Part shown: in pieces, positions 1 through 9,337 of the stretch | How the letters are laid out: each line of letters opens with the position of its first letter | Position numbering within the stretch: position 1 is the stretch's first letter | DNA from: Prevotella sp. | GTDB taxonomy: Bacteria > Bacteroidota > Bacteroidia > Bacteroidales > Bacteroidaceae | Direction of reading: 5' to 3' | NCBI GenBank assembly: GCA_017428805.1 | Contig: JAFRQC010000043.1 | Location: 57,841-121,840, forward strand | DNA length: 64,000 nt | Program-made: the position numbers and the translations under genes | The notes under the pieces: generated by a model | The model's input: the letters and a program-made list of their open reading frames with translations, nothing else | Told to the model about the DNA's origin: nothing | Databases searched by the model: none

Positions 1-109
1 AGCATACCACGGGTCTTCGCCACATCGGTGGGGATGTTACGGATACAACCACTACGCTCTGATATTTGTGCATTGGCGACAGTCGCCGCCAATGCAACAA
101 ATACCAAAA

Positions 110-122
<13 letters not shown>
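1..122 (-). CDS. N-terminus of a secreted protein of unknown function (cut by window edge)
   Basis: Only the first 40 codons are present. They begin with a TTG codon that overlaps the last 13 bases of the fumarase gene. The peptide starts [19 protein letters not shown], a textbook signal peptide: Arg-Lys, a hydrophobic core, and an ANA-Q cleavage site near residue 18. After that only [20 protein letters not shown] can be read, which is too little to assign a family. No ATG is available in this frame because a stop codon lies 12 codons upstream, so TTG is the best start. The overlap suggests translation coupled to fumarase. Confidence 0.6.
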
Positions 123-1759
<1,637 letters not shown>

Positions 1760-1791
1760 ACTTGTATTTGTTTTTATTTATTTTATTTTCA

Positions 1792-1845
1792 ACACAGAGG
1801 TACAGAGATACAGAGTTTTTTCTCTGTGCCTCTGTATCTCTGTGT
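1792..1845. repeat. imperfect 24-bp inverted repeat built of ACAGAG octamers
   Basis: Two 24-base arms (1792-1815 and 1822-1845) flank a run of six T. Each arm consists of three tandem octamers ending in ACAGAG (minus-strand reading). The arms pair over 24 positions with two mismatches and one G-T pair. It sits between the M16 peptidase stop and the fumarase start. A six-base A/U loop and no trailing U-tract make it more like an mRNA processing or stabilising hairpin, or a dispersed repeat, than a classic terminator. Confidence 0.75.
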
Positions 1846-1850
1846 TTATT

Positions 1851-4757
1851 TCAATATCCAAAGATTTCCTCAGTAGTCAGACGCTTGATGGGACCGATCT
1901 TGGAGAGGGCCTCCATATCGAGTTCCTTCTCATCACCGAGGATGATATAACGATAAGCCTTGTTGGCCATCTGTGCCTTCTCGAAATCAACGATATCCTG
2001 CAGACCAAGACCTGGGAGGGCGTTATACACCTTCTCATTGATATCGTAATCGATACCACGGCGCTTGGCAGAGATATAGGCATTGATGACACCCGACTTC
2101 GTGACACGCATACTGGCAAGTTGCTTTGTCACGGCATCCTTGGCAATCTGGAAAGCCGTCTCACTGGCAGGCATCTCGTTCAGGATGACATGGAACTGAT
2201 TCACGGCATCCATCATCTTGTCGTTCTGGGTGATGATATAGGTCTGACAGAATTCCTTATCGTCCTTCTTACTCGGCGTCAGGTAATAGGCCGAGGCACT
2301 GTAGGCCAGACCACGCGCCTCACGCATCTCCTGGAACACGATACCGTTCATACCACCACCACCATAATACTCGTTGAAGAGATCAACCACAGCCTCCTGC
2401 TCGGGATGCCAGTCACGGCCCTCGTTGTGATACATCATCAGATAGATGTTCTTGGCATCGTAAGGCGCTATCCAGACCTCATTCGCAGTGGTCTCCTGAC
2501 GCTGGTAGGGTTTCCCCTTGGGGACATCGGCCAGCGTCGCAGGTGTCTTGTGGATAGCACCCAGAGTCTCTGAGAGTTCCTCGGGCGAAAGCTTGCCATA
2601 GTAGAGCACAGCGTGCTTCAGGTTGGGCAGGCCGGCTATCAGCGAAAGCAACTGCTGAGGATCTGCCTCACGAAGCTGCTGCTCACTCATCAGATCGCGA
2701 TACGAGTTGTGCTCACCGAATATGGCATAGTTCGTAAGACGCGAGAAGTTGGTGCGCTGGTCGGTCTTGTCGTCCTCACGCGACTTCAGTACCAACCCTA
2801 CATACTGATCCCACGACGCCTGATCAGCTTTGGCGTTTCTGATCACATCTTCGAGCAGGGCCAATGCCTCAGGCATCTGCGACTGAAGTCCGCTCAGTGA
2901 GATATTCAGGTTGTCGGCATGCACGTTGACAGAGTAGTTGCAAGCCAACTGATAGAACTTCTGCTTGATCTCTGCTGCGGAGAGCTTGTCGGTACCCACA
3001 TAGTCGAGATAACCTGCAGCAACGTCATAGCGTTTGTCATCCTGCTGTCCGAACTCATAGCGGAAGACGAGGTTGAAGAGATCGTCCTGGGTGTTTTGCA
3101 TATAGTAAAGCGGCAACTTGTTCTTGGTCTCGCCAATCACCAGGTCCTTATTGAAATCTACGAACTTCGGATGGATGGGCTCCACCTGCGACTCCTGGAT
3201 CTCCTTCACGAAGGCGCTCATCTGATCACGATTAGCCTGAATCGGGGTGATGGCAGGCTTGTCGATCTTCTTCTGGGTGGAATCCACGCCCATCTTCTTA
3301 AAGATGGTGGCATAGCCGTCGGAGAAGAAACGATTGGCAAAGGCTACAATCTGTTCCTTCGTCATCTTCGACACACGATCCAGCTTGCCGACCTTCTGAT
3401 CCCAACTGGTGCCATTGATGAAAGCATTCATCTGCTGACTGGTACGCCAGCGGTTATTGTCAAGGGCTTTCTGGTAGTCGAGTTTCATATTATTGATCAC
3501 ACTGGGCAACAGGTTGTCCGGGAAGTTGCCCTTCTTCAGATTGTCAATCTCGCCCAGCATCAGCGTTCTCACCTCCTCAAGCGACTGCTCGGGCTTGGGC
3601 ATTCCCACGAGTATGAACGCAGAATAATCCTGTTGCTCATACACGCCAGCCTGAGCACCCAACAACTTCATCTGCTGATTCAGGTTGATGTCGAAGATAC
3701 CGGCCTTGCCATTGCTCAGCATATAACCGATCACGTCGAGCGTATCAGCCTGGAGGTCGGCAGCCTTCTTGGCGAGCCATCCTACCCACACCTGTTCTGC
3801 CTGCTGGCCAACGACACTCGTGTCTGCAGGGGCTGTCAGGGGTTTCTGCACGGGGAATACCGGTTGGGAGACATCTGCAGCAGGCTTCCACCCACCGAAA
3901 TACTGGTCGATGATGGCAATCGTCTTATCCATATCGAAGTCACCAGCCATACAGATGGCTATATTATTGGGCACGTACCACTTCTTGAAGTAGTTCTTGA
4001 TGTTCGTGATCGAGGGGTTCTTCAGGTGCTCCTGCGTACCGATGGTGGTCTGTGTTCCGTAGGGATGGGTGGGTGTGAGTTTCTCACCCAGGGCTCTCCA
4101 CACCTTGTCGCCATCGTCCGTCAGATAGATGTTATACTCCTCATAGACGGCCTCCAGTTCCGTATGGAATCCACGGATCACCATATGCTGGAAACGGTCG
4201 CTCTGGATCTTCGCCCAGTTCTCAATCTCATTGCTGGGGATGTCCTCCGTGTAACAGGTCACATCGTTTGAGGTGAAGGCATTTGTACCTTCGGCACCGA
4301 TGGCAGCCATGAGTTTGTCGTACTCGTTGGGGATGAAGTACTGGGCAGCCAACTGACTGACGGAGTCAATCTCATGATAGGCCTGCTTACGGGCCTCAGG
4401 ATCCGTCAGCTTACGATAGGCCTCATAGCGCTGTTCAATCTCAGCCAGCAGCGGAGCCTCGGCCTCAGGATTATTCGTTCCGAACTGGGTGGTACCCTTG
4501 AACATCAGGTGCTCCAAATAATGAGCCAGACCAGTGGTCTCTGCCGGATCGTTCTTCGAACCGGTCCTCACGGCAATATACGTCTGAATCCTCGGCCGCT
4601 CCTTATTCACCGACAGATACACCTTCAGTCCGTTGTCCAGCGTATAGATCCGCGTCTTCATCAGATCCCCCGCCACCGTGACATAGTCACGTGCTGGTAA
4701 AGGTAAAAAAGTAAAAAGGTAAAAAAGTAAAAAACTAAAATACTTCATATACTTCAT
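1851..4757 (-). CDS. periplasmic M16 (insulinase/pitrilysin-type) zinc peptidase, two-domain
   Basis: This 968-residue protein carries the inverted zinc motif HYLEH (His79, Glu82, His83) that defines M16 peptidases. A downstream ELEAVYEEYNIYLTDD segment supplies the third zinc ligand region. A second, non-catalytic M16 half follows, as usual for roughly 950-residue members; it includes the R/Y-type EMREARGLAYSASAYY segment. The N-terminus (MKYMKYFSFLLFYLFTFLPL) is a hydrophobic signal peptide, so the enzyme probably degrades peptides in the periplasm. The ATG overlaps the stop of the preceding four-helix gene as ATGA, which implies translational coupling. The signal-peptide codons are themselves a low-complexity A/G repeat (4699-4734) that recurs inverted upstream. 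Confidence 0.93.
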   Translation of the reverse strand: MKYMKYFSFLLFYLFTFLPLPARDYVTVAGDLMKTRIYTLDNGLKVYLSVNKERPRIQTYIAVRTGSKNDPAETTGLAHYLEHLMFKGTTQFGTNNPEAEAPLLAEIEQRYEAYRKLTDPEARKQAYHEIDSVSQLAAQYFIPNEYDKLMAAIGAEGTNAFTSNDVTCYTEDIPSNEIENWAKIQSDRFQHMVIRGFHTELEAVYEEYNIYLTDDGDKVWRALGEKLTPTHPYGTQTTIGTQEHLKNPSITNIKNYFKKWYVPNNIAICMAGDFDMDKTIAIIDQYFGGWKPAADVSQPVFPVQKPLTAPADTSVVGQQAEQVWVGWLAKKAADLQADTLDVIGYMLSNGKAGIFDINLNQQMKLLGAQAGVYEQQDYSAFILVGMPKPEQSLEEVRTLMLGEIDNLKKGNFPDNLLPSVINNMKLDYQKALDNNRWRTSQQMNAFINGTSWDQKVGKLDRVSKMTKEQIVAFANRFFSDGYATIFKKMGVDSTQKKIDKPAITPIQANRDQMSAFVKEIQESQVEPIHPKFVDFNKDLVIGETKNKLPLYYMQNTQDDLFNLVFRYEFGQQDDKRYDVAAGYLDYVGTDKLSAAEIKQKFYQLACNYSVNVHADNLNISLSGLQSQMPEALALLEDVIRNAKADQASWDQYVGLVLKSREDDKTDQRTNFSRLTNYAIFGEHNSYRDLMSEQQLREADPQQLLSLIAGLPNLKHAVLYYGKLSPEELSETLGAIHKTPATLADVPKGKPYQRQETTANEVWIAPYDAKNIYLMMYHNEGRDWHPEQEAVVDLFNEYYGGGGMNGIVFQEMREARGLAYSASAYYLTPSKKDDKEFCQTYIITQNDKMMDAVNQFHVILNEMPASETAFQIAKDAVTKQLASMRVTKSGVINAYISAKRRGIDYDINEKVYNALPGLGLQDIVDFEKAQMANKAYRYIILGDEKELDMEALSKIGPIKRLTTEEIFGY

Positions 4758-5147
4758 TTGTTTTCAATTTTATTGACTATATTAATTATTGTACCGATAA
4801 TTATATTAAGATCATTGATAAGAGAACCATATTCATTTTCCGAAAGAACATCAGATTCAAATAACAATTCTAACCAATATTTTGTCTCACTTGCTTCTTT
4901 AAGAGATATTTTTAACTTATGTACAAAATCTGCATCACTTTGGGCGAAGGTACTTTCTGCAATATTAGCACCTATACTTGTTGCACTTCGATAGAGTTGC
5001 TTCGAAATAACGAATTCTTTTTTCTCATCAACAAGATATTTATATAGTTTTATAATACGGAGAGCAAATTTTTTACTCAACTTATATATAACATTCTCAC
5101 CCACTTTTCCCTTTTTTACTTTTTTACCTTTTTACTTTTTTACCTTT
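4699..5147. repeat. segment bounded by perfect 36-bp inverted repeats
   Basis: Positions 4699-4734 read AAAGGT, A6, GT, A5, GGT, A6, GT, A6. The reverse complement of 5112-5147 is identical over all 36 bases. The arms enclose the entire four-helix-bundle gene and the start codon of the M16 peptidase; the left arm is translated as part of the peptidase signal peptide. The enclosed DNA is clearly more AT-rich than its surroundings. The arms are low-complexity, so a shared repeat family rather than true transposon ends is possible. Confidence 0.8.
4754..5104 (-). CDS. four-helix bundle protein (S23 / 23S rRNA intervening-sequence protein family)
   Basis: This 116-residue, all-helical protein has the family signature: an N-terminal KFALRIIKLYKYL helix, then KQLYRSATSIGANIAES, DFVHKLKISLKEASETKYWLELL, and a last helix of Ile/Asn-rich sequence. 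Members were first noted inside 23S rRNA intervening sequences but are widespread as stand-alone genes of unknown function; they form pentameric four-helix bundles. The start is GTG, four bases after an AAGGG that belongs to the flanking A/G repeat. The stop overlaps the M16 ATG (ATGA). The base composition is strikingly AT-rich compared with both neighbours, which suggests acquisition by transfer. Confidence 0.88.
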   Translation of the reverse strand: MGENVIYKLSKKFALRIIKLYKYLVDEKKEFVISKQLYRSATSIGANIAESTFAQSDADFVHKLKISLKEASETKYWLELLFESDVLSENEYGSLINDLNIIIGTIINIVNKIENK

Positions 5148-5149
5148 TC

Positions 5150-7003
5150 TTAGTTCTCATAATCAATCTCATGGTCGAGTTTCTCGAGGAAGTCATCAAA
5201 GACATCCTTTTCCACATCGCCCATGGCATACTCCTTTTCCGCATCCTTACGGATCTCTGCAATCCACGCACGACGGGCCTTGATATAGTCCTCATGGATT
5301 CGGATCACATCCTCCTCCGTGATCTCCTCAAGCCCATAGTAATCCAGGATCATCTGGTACGACCACGACCAGCGGTAATCACTGTAGTTGTCGTTGATCT
5401 CCACAAAGCGGTCCAACAACTGCTGGATGTTATCGATATCCCCGTTCTTGATATCCCGGACAATCCGCAACTCCTCGCTCTCAGGCAGGAGCAGTCCGCT
5501 GAGATCCGTCCAACGCCCCTTGCCCACAAGACTCTTCGGACGTCCGAAGAATCCCTCCTTTTGGGCACGCTTCAGCACGGCACCCATATAGATCCTCAGG
5601 GCAATGTCATAATACTTCAGGCCCTTCCGCAACGACGAGGCGTTGATCACATACTCATGGAAGTTATAGGTCGACACATTGTCACCCGATGCCTCACGCA
5701 GGGCCGTCAGGATCTTGATGCCCTCCATAATCTCACCTACAGTGAAGGGCGAGAGCCAGTCGAAGTTGATGATACTCTTCCTCGACAGCTTCGAGCGCTT
5801 GTCACGCTTCGGCCATTTCTTGATATCACGATAAAGCCCTACGGTGGTGATGTTACGACCCGGCACGAGCGTCATCGTCTCACCATAATTAATAAGGTAC
5901 GAGAAAGGCAGGTTACGGGTGTCTGGATGGTGCATCAGCTTACCGAAACAGACGCTGAACGCACCGATCGTGGCAGGCATCAGGATATAGGCACCAGAGG
6001 CCGTCTTCGTACCACGCTCCAAGGTTCCCCAGTGCAATGGCCCCATCTTATAGGCGTGGTTCGAGAAGTTCGTGTTCGAACCGGCATTATAGAACGAGAA
6101 CTCACCACCGATGAGCAGCGAGCTCTTATGATGCGAGGCACAGAAAGGTCCGCAGAAGGCGGCACAGGCCTCACCGTTGGCCATAAACGAGTTGGCGAAG
6201 AAGAGACTGGCCTCTGCCGTGAAACCGTTGGTAATCTGACAGGCCTCACCCACGAAGCAGTCCTGCATCTTCACGCTGTTATTGATCGAACAACCGTCGC
6301 AGATGATGGAGTTCTCGCAGATGACACCAGTACCGATAAATACCGGCGCATCCATCGAACTCATCACCGTACACTCCGACAGACGGGCTGCACCCGAGAT
6401 CTCACAGTCACCCTTGATGATGGTGTTCATGATATCCTTGGCGTTGATGATCTTCACGTTGTTACCGATATAGCCACGGTCCGGACGATTCACACGGAGC
6501 TCGTCCTCAATCATCTGCTGGAGCGTCTGTCGCAGACCTTTGTCGTTGTAATGCTTCACCATGAAGGAGGCCAGCTGAGAGTTCAGTTCGCGGAAGATGG
6601 TCACGTTGCCGTCACCCATCTCGTTGAGCACCGAGATCACCGATCCCTCACCGAACGTGGCGTCATCGGTAGTCTCCAACGTACAGATGTTAGCGATATA
6701 ACAGTCGTTACCGATGGTGTAGTTGTTGATGTAGTTTCCCACCTTCTCAATCAGACAGTCATTGCCGACGGTCACATTCCGCAGCGTCGTGTCGTTGATG
6801 CCCGAATGCTTGAAAAAGCCCTTGGTCACCTCCACCTGCTTATTAAACTCTCCCAGGCGGATGTCACCATAGAAGATTACGCGGTGGAAGTTATAGGGCT
6901 TAAAACCCTCTGCCACCTGGACGCGATCCCAGTCCTCCGCCCAGCAAACGTTGTTCTCTAATACTTCAATTTCAGTCTGTGTTAGATGTCTGTACTCACT
7001 CAT
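5150..7003 (-). CDS. DUF4954 family protein with left-handed beta-helix (hexapeptide) core
   Basis: This 617-residue protein belongs to a large, Bacteroidetes-centred family of unknown function. Its first half shows hexapeptide-like repeats ([48 protein letters not shown]) typical of LbH nucleotidyl- and acyltransferases. The second half is helical and charged. It may act on nucleotide sugars, but no catalytic residue can be named. The start is the ATG of [11 protein letters not shown], which overlaps the hflX stop by eight bases. An in-frame extension to 7111 exists but would lie wholly inside hflX and looks non-native (Cys/Arg-rich). Confidence 0.88.
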   Translation of the reverse strand: MSEYRHLTQTEIEVLENNVCWAEDWDRVQVAEGFKPYNFHRVIFYGDIRLGEFNKQVEVTKGFFKHSGINDTTLRNVTVGNDCLIEKVGNYINNYTIGNDCYIANICTLETTDDATFGEGSVISVLNEMGDGNVTIFRELNSQLASFMVKHYNDKGLRQTLQQMIEDELRVNRPDRGYIGNNVKIINAKDIMNTIIKGDCEISGAARLSECTVMSSMDAPVFIGTGVICENSIICDGCSINNSVKMQDCFVGEACQITNGFTAEASLFFANSFMANGEACAAFCGPFCASHHKSSLLIGGEFSFYNAGSNTNFSNHAYKMGPLHWGTLERGTKTASGAYILMPATIGAFSVCFGKLMHHPDTRNLPFSYLINYGETMTLVPGRNITTVGLYRDIKKWPKRDKRSKLSRKSIINFDWLSPFTVGEIMEGIKILTALREASGDNVSTYNFHEYVINASSLRKGLKYYDIALRIYMGAVLKRAQKEGFFGRPKSLVGKGRWTDLSGLLLPESEELRIVRDIKNGDIDNIQQLLDRFVEINDNYSDYRWSWSYQMILDYYGLEEITEEDVIRIHEDYIKARRAWIAEIRKDAEKEYAMGDVEKDVFDDFLEKLDHEIDYEN

Positions 7004-8396
7004 AGTCGTTATATAAAAAATCGTTATACGGATATTTCTGAACGTGCAGCTCGCGCACTCTCTTATAGAGCACCTCGCGCAACTCGTCAATATTCTCTTT
7101 CTTTTTGGCACTTATAAAGATGCACTCAAGGCATCTCCCTTCCCCTCCTGAGTAGGAGGGGTGCCCGGAGGGCGGGGTGGTCTGATCCGCCCCCATCTTC
7201 CCCATCCATGTCTTTTTGAGGTCTTCTAAGGTATAGTTTTCTCGCGTCATCGGCGTCAAATCATCCTCCTCTTTCTCTACCCACTTATACGCATCTATTT
7301 TATTAAATACCAACAACTGCGGTTTCTCCGCACAGCCCAGTCCCATCAGCGTCTCATCCACCACACGGATCTGTTCCTCAAAATCAGGATGGGAGATATC
7401 CACCACGTGCACCAGCAGATCCGCCTCTCTTACCTCGTCGAGCGTCGACTTAAACGACTCCACAAGGTCCGACGGCAACTTACGGATAAAACCTACGGTA
7501 TCTGCCAAGAGGAAGGGCAGATTGTCGATGGTCATCTTTCGGACAGTAGTATCCAGCGTCGCAAAGAGCTTGTTCTCTGCAAACACCTCACTCTTCGCCA
7601 ACAGGTTCATCATCGTACTCTTACCCACGTTGGTATAACCCACAAGTGCCACACGGATCAGCCGCCCACGGTTCTTCCGCTGGGTGGTCTTCTGCTTGTC
7701 GATCTCTGCCAGGCGCTGCTTCAACAGGGTGATGCGCTGGAGGATGATACGACGGTCCATCTCCAACTGCGTCTCACCAGGGCCACGCAGACCGACGCTT
7801 CCCTTTCCGCCTCCTGAACCAGAGCCACCGCCCTGACGTTCCAGGTGAGTCCAAAGTCTTTGCAGGCGGGGCAGCATATATCGGTGCTGTGCCAGTTCCA
7901 CCTGTGCCTTGGCCTCTGCCGTCTGTGCCCTCATCGCGAAGATATCCAATATCAGTGACGTCCTGTCGAGGATCTTCACCTGCAGCTCCTGTTCGATATT
8001 CCTGATCTGCTTCGCACTCAGCTCATCGTCAAAAATCACCATTCCTACAGGCTGCGGAATTTCCCCTCCTGAGTAGGAGGGGTGCCCGGAGGGCGGGGTG
8101 GTCTGATCCCCAAAGAGCGAGGCATCCTGAGCATCCAACCACTCGTCATACTCATCTTGGCACTTTTTAATATACGCCTTGATCTCCTGCAGCTTACCTG
8201 AACCGACATACGTCGTCTGGCTCGGGCCACCCACCTTCTGCGTAAACCGCTTCACGGTGACAGCCCCAGCCGTATCAGCCAGGAACTCCAGTTCGTCTAG
8301 ATATTCCTTGGTCTTGGCCTCATCCTGCTCCTTGGTGACAAGTCCCACCAATACCGCAGTCTCGGCCTTCGCCTGTGATATTACAAATTCTTTCAT
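6996..8396 (-). CDS. hflX: ribosome-associated GTPase HflX, with two in-frame repeat insertions
   Basis: HflX binds the 50S subunit and splits stalled or hibernating 70S ribosomes. Visible elements are the N-terminal HflX domain ([19 protein letters not shown]), the glycine-rich linker [21 protein letters not shown], and the G domain with GYTNVGKST (about 251-259), [14 protein letters not shown] and ISAKKK. At 466 residues it is longer than usual. The excess is explained by two copies of the peptide [16 protein letters not shown], at about residues 96-112 and 403-419. Both are encoded by identical 49-bp repeat elements that preserved the frame. The second copy lies in the G domain just before the last GTP-binding motif, so it must be tolerated in a surface loop. 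The gene heads a minus-strand operon. Confidence 0.95.
   Translation of the reverse strand: MKEFVISQAKAETAVLVGLVTKEQDEAKTKEYLDELEFLADTAGAVTVKRFTQKVGGPSQTTYVGSGKLQEIKAYIKKCQDEYDEWLDAQDASLFGDQTTPPSGHPSYSGGEIPQPVGMVIFDDELSAKQIRNIEQELQVKILDRTSLILDIFAMRAQTAEAKAQVELAQHRYMLPRLQRLWTHLERQGGGSGSGGGKGSVGLRGPGETQLEMDRRIILQRITLLKQRLAEIDKQKTTQRKNRGRLIRVALVGYTNVGKSTMMNLLAKSEVFAENKLFATLDTTVRKMTIDNLPFLLADTVGFIRKLPSDLVESFKSTLDEVREADLLVHVVDISHPDFEEQIRVVDETLMGLGCAEKPQLLVFNKIDAYKWVEKEEDDLTPMTRENYTLEDLKKTWMGKMGADQTTPPSGHPSYSGGEGRCLECIFISAKKKENIDELREVLYKRVRELHVQKYPYNDFLYNDYE
7140..7188 (-). repeat. 49-bp double-hairpin repeat, copy A (inside hflX)
   Basis: The element contains an 8-bp stem (CCCCTCCT/AGGAGGGG, 4-base loop), then a small GCCC/GGGC hairpin and a conserved tail ending TGGTCTGATCC. 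It is identical over 49 bases to copy B (8061-8109). Related copies lie at 15582, 44445 and 60819. Here it is translated in frame on the minus strand. Confidence 0.92.
8061..8109 (-). repeat. 49-bp double-hairpin repeat, copy B (inside hflX)
   Basis: Identical over all 49 bases to copy A about 920 bases away in the same gene, in the same orientation, and also read in frame. Two identical copies in one gene argue for recent spread or gene conversion. Confidence 0.92.
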
Positions 8397-8404
8397 TCAG
8401 GGCA

Positions 8405-8412
8405 CAAAGTTA
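8405..8412 (-). promoter_or_regulatory. -7 promoter element of hflX operon
   Basis: The minus strand reads TAACTTTG, matching the Bacteroidetes -7 box TAnnTTTG. Only eight bases separate it from the hflX ATG, so the transcript would be nearly leaderless. No good -33 TTTG is seen at the expected distance. Confidence 0.5.
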
Positions 8413-8440
8413 GTCAATTTCTGCCACCATTATAAAAAAT

Positions 8441-8466
8441 CCGTGTTAATCCGTGTTAATCCGTGC
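8441..8466. repeat. short tandem repeat (ccgtgttaat, 2.5 copies)
   Basis: Two exact decamers CCGTGTTAAT and a partial third lie between the divergent hflX and nagB promoters. This is one of several unrelated microrepeats in the window and has no evident function. Confidence 0.6.
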
Positions 8467-8486
8467 CTAAAAAAAAATTTTCCTTG

Positions 8487-8494
8487 TATTTTTG
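8487..8494 (+). promoter_or_regulatory. -7 promoter element of nagB
   Basis: TATTTTTG matches TAnnTTTG and is followed by GCAC, the frequent context in this window. It lies 37 bases before the nagB ATG. The -33 region is not a clear match. Confidence 0.5.
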
Positions 8495-8531
8495 CACTCA
8501 GATTTTACGAACCAAACAAAACAATAGCATT

Positions 8532-9326
8532 ATGAGAGTAATTATTCAGTCAGACTATCAGAAACTGTCCCAGTGGGCAGCCAATCATGTCATTGAGCGT
8601 ATCAACAAGTTCAACCCGACCCCCGATCACAAGTTCGTTCTGGGCCTTCCCACAGGTTCTTCTCCCGTTGGCATGTACAATGCCCTCGTCGAGGCCAACC
8701 GTGCCGGCAAGGTTTCGTTCAAGAATGTCATCACCTTCAACATGGACGAGTATGTCGGTCTGCCCGAGACGCATCCCGAGAGCTACCACGCCTTTATGGC
8801 CCGTAACCTCTTCGACCACATTGACTGTCCGAAGGAGAACATCCACATCCTGAATGGTAACGCCCCCGACCTGAACGAGGAGTGCGCCAAGTATGAGGCC
8901 ATGATTGAAGAGGCTGGTGGCATCGACCTGTTCATCGGCGGTATCGGCCCCGATGGTCACATCGCCTTCAACGAGCCGGGCAGCTCACTCCAGAGCCGTA
9001 CCCGTATGAAGACCCTCACCACAGACACCCGTATCGCCAACAGCCGTTTCTTCGGTGGCAAGCCCGAGAACGTGCCCGCCCATGCCCTGACGGTAGGTGT
9101 AGGCACCGTGATGGACGCCCGTGAGGTGATGATCCTGGCCAACGGTCACCTGAAGGCCCGTGCTCTGCAGGCAGCCATCGAGGGAAGCATCAACCACATG
9201 TGGACCATCAGCGCCCTGCAGATGCATGTCCACGGCATCATCGTCTGTGACGAGGAGGCTGCCGACGAACTGAAGGTCAGCACCTACAAATATTTCAAGG
9301 ACATCGAGCAGGACCAGCTGCTGTAA
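8532..9326 (+). CDS. nagB: glucosamine-6-phosphate deaminase
   Basis: This 264-residue cytoplasmic enzyme converts glucosamine-6-phosphate to fructose-6-phosphate and ammonia, which lets the cell use amino sugars. The E. coli NagB catalytic residues are all in register: Asp72 (FNMDEY), Asp141, His143 and Glu148 ([11 protein letters not shown]). The phosphate loop [12 protein letters not shown] is also intact. The start chosen is [10 protein letters not shown]; an upstream in-frame extension runs through the promoter and is rejected. A GH97 glycosidase follows 11 bases later, so sugar release and amino-sugar catabolism may be co-expressed. Confidence 0.96.
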   Translation: MRVIIQSDYQKLSQWAANHVIERINKFNPTPDHKFVLGLPTGSSPVGMYNALVEANRAGKVSFKNVITFNMDEYVGLPETHPESYHAFMARNLFDHIDCPKENIHILNGNAPDLNEECAKYEAMIEEAGGIDLFIGGIGPDGHIAFNEPGSSLQSRTRMKTLTTDTRIANSRFFGGKPENVPAHALTVGVGTVMDAREVMILANGHLKARALQAAIEGSINHMWTISALQMHVHGIIVCDEEAADELKVSTYKYFKDIEQDQLL

Positions 9327-9337
9327 TCCCTTACCGT

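Noticed and set aside
2919..4271. Long plus-strand open frame (450 codons) opposite the M16 peptidase
   Set aside because: It is antisense to a protein with clear family motifs. Its translation is low-complexity (many Val, Leu, His, Asp) with no recognisable domain, and there is no promoter.
5171..6961. Plus-strand open frame of 596 codons opposite the DUF4954 gene
   Set aside because: Composition is typical of an antisense shadow (His/Arg/Asp/Leu-rich). The minus-strand protein has clear hexapeptide repeats.
7004..7111. Extended N-terminus of the DUF4954 protein starting at 7111
   Set aside because: The 36 extra residues lie entirely inside hflX and are unlike the family; [11 protein letters not shown] fits the normal start.
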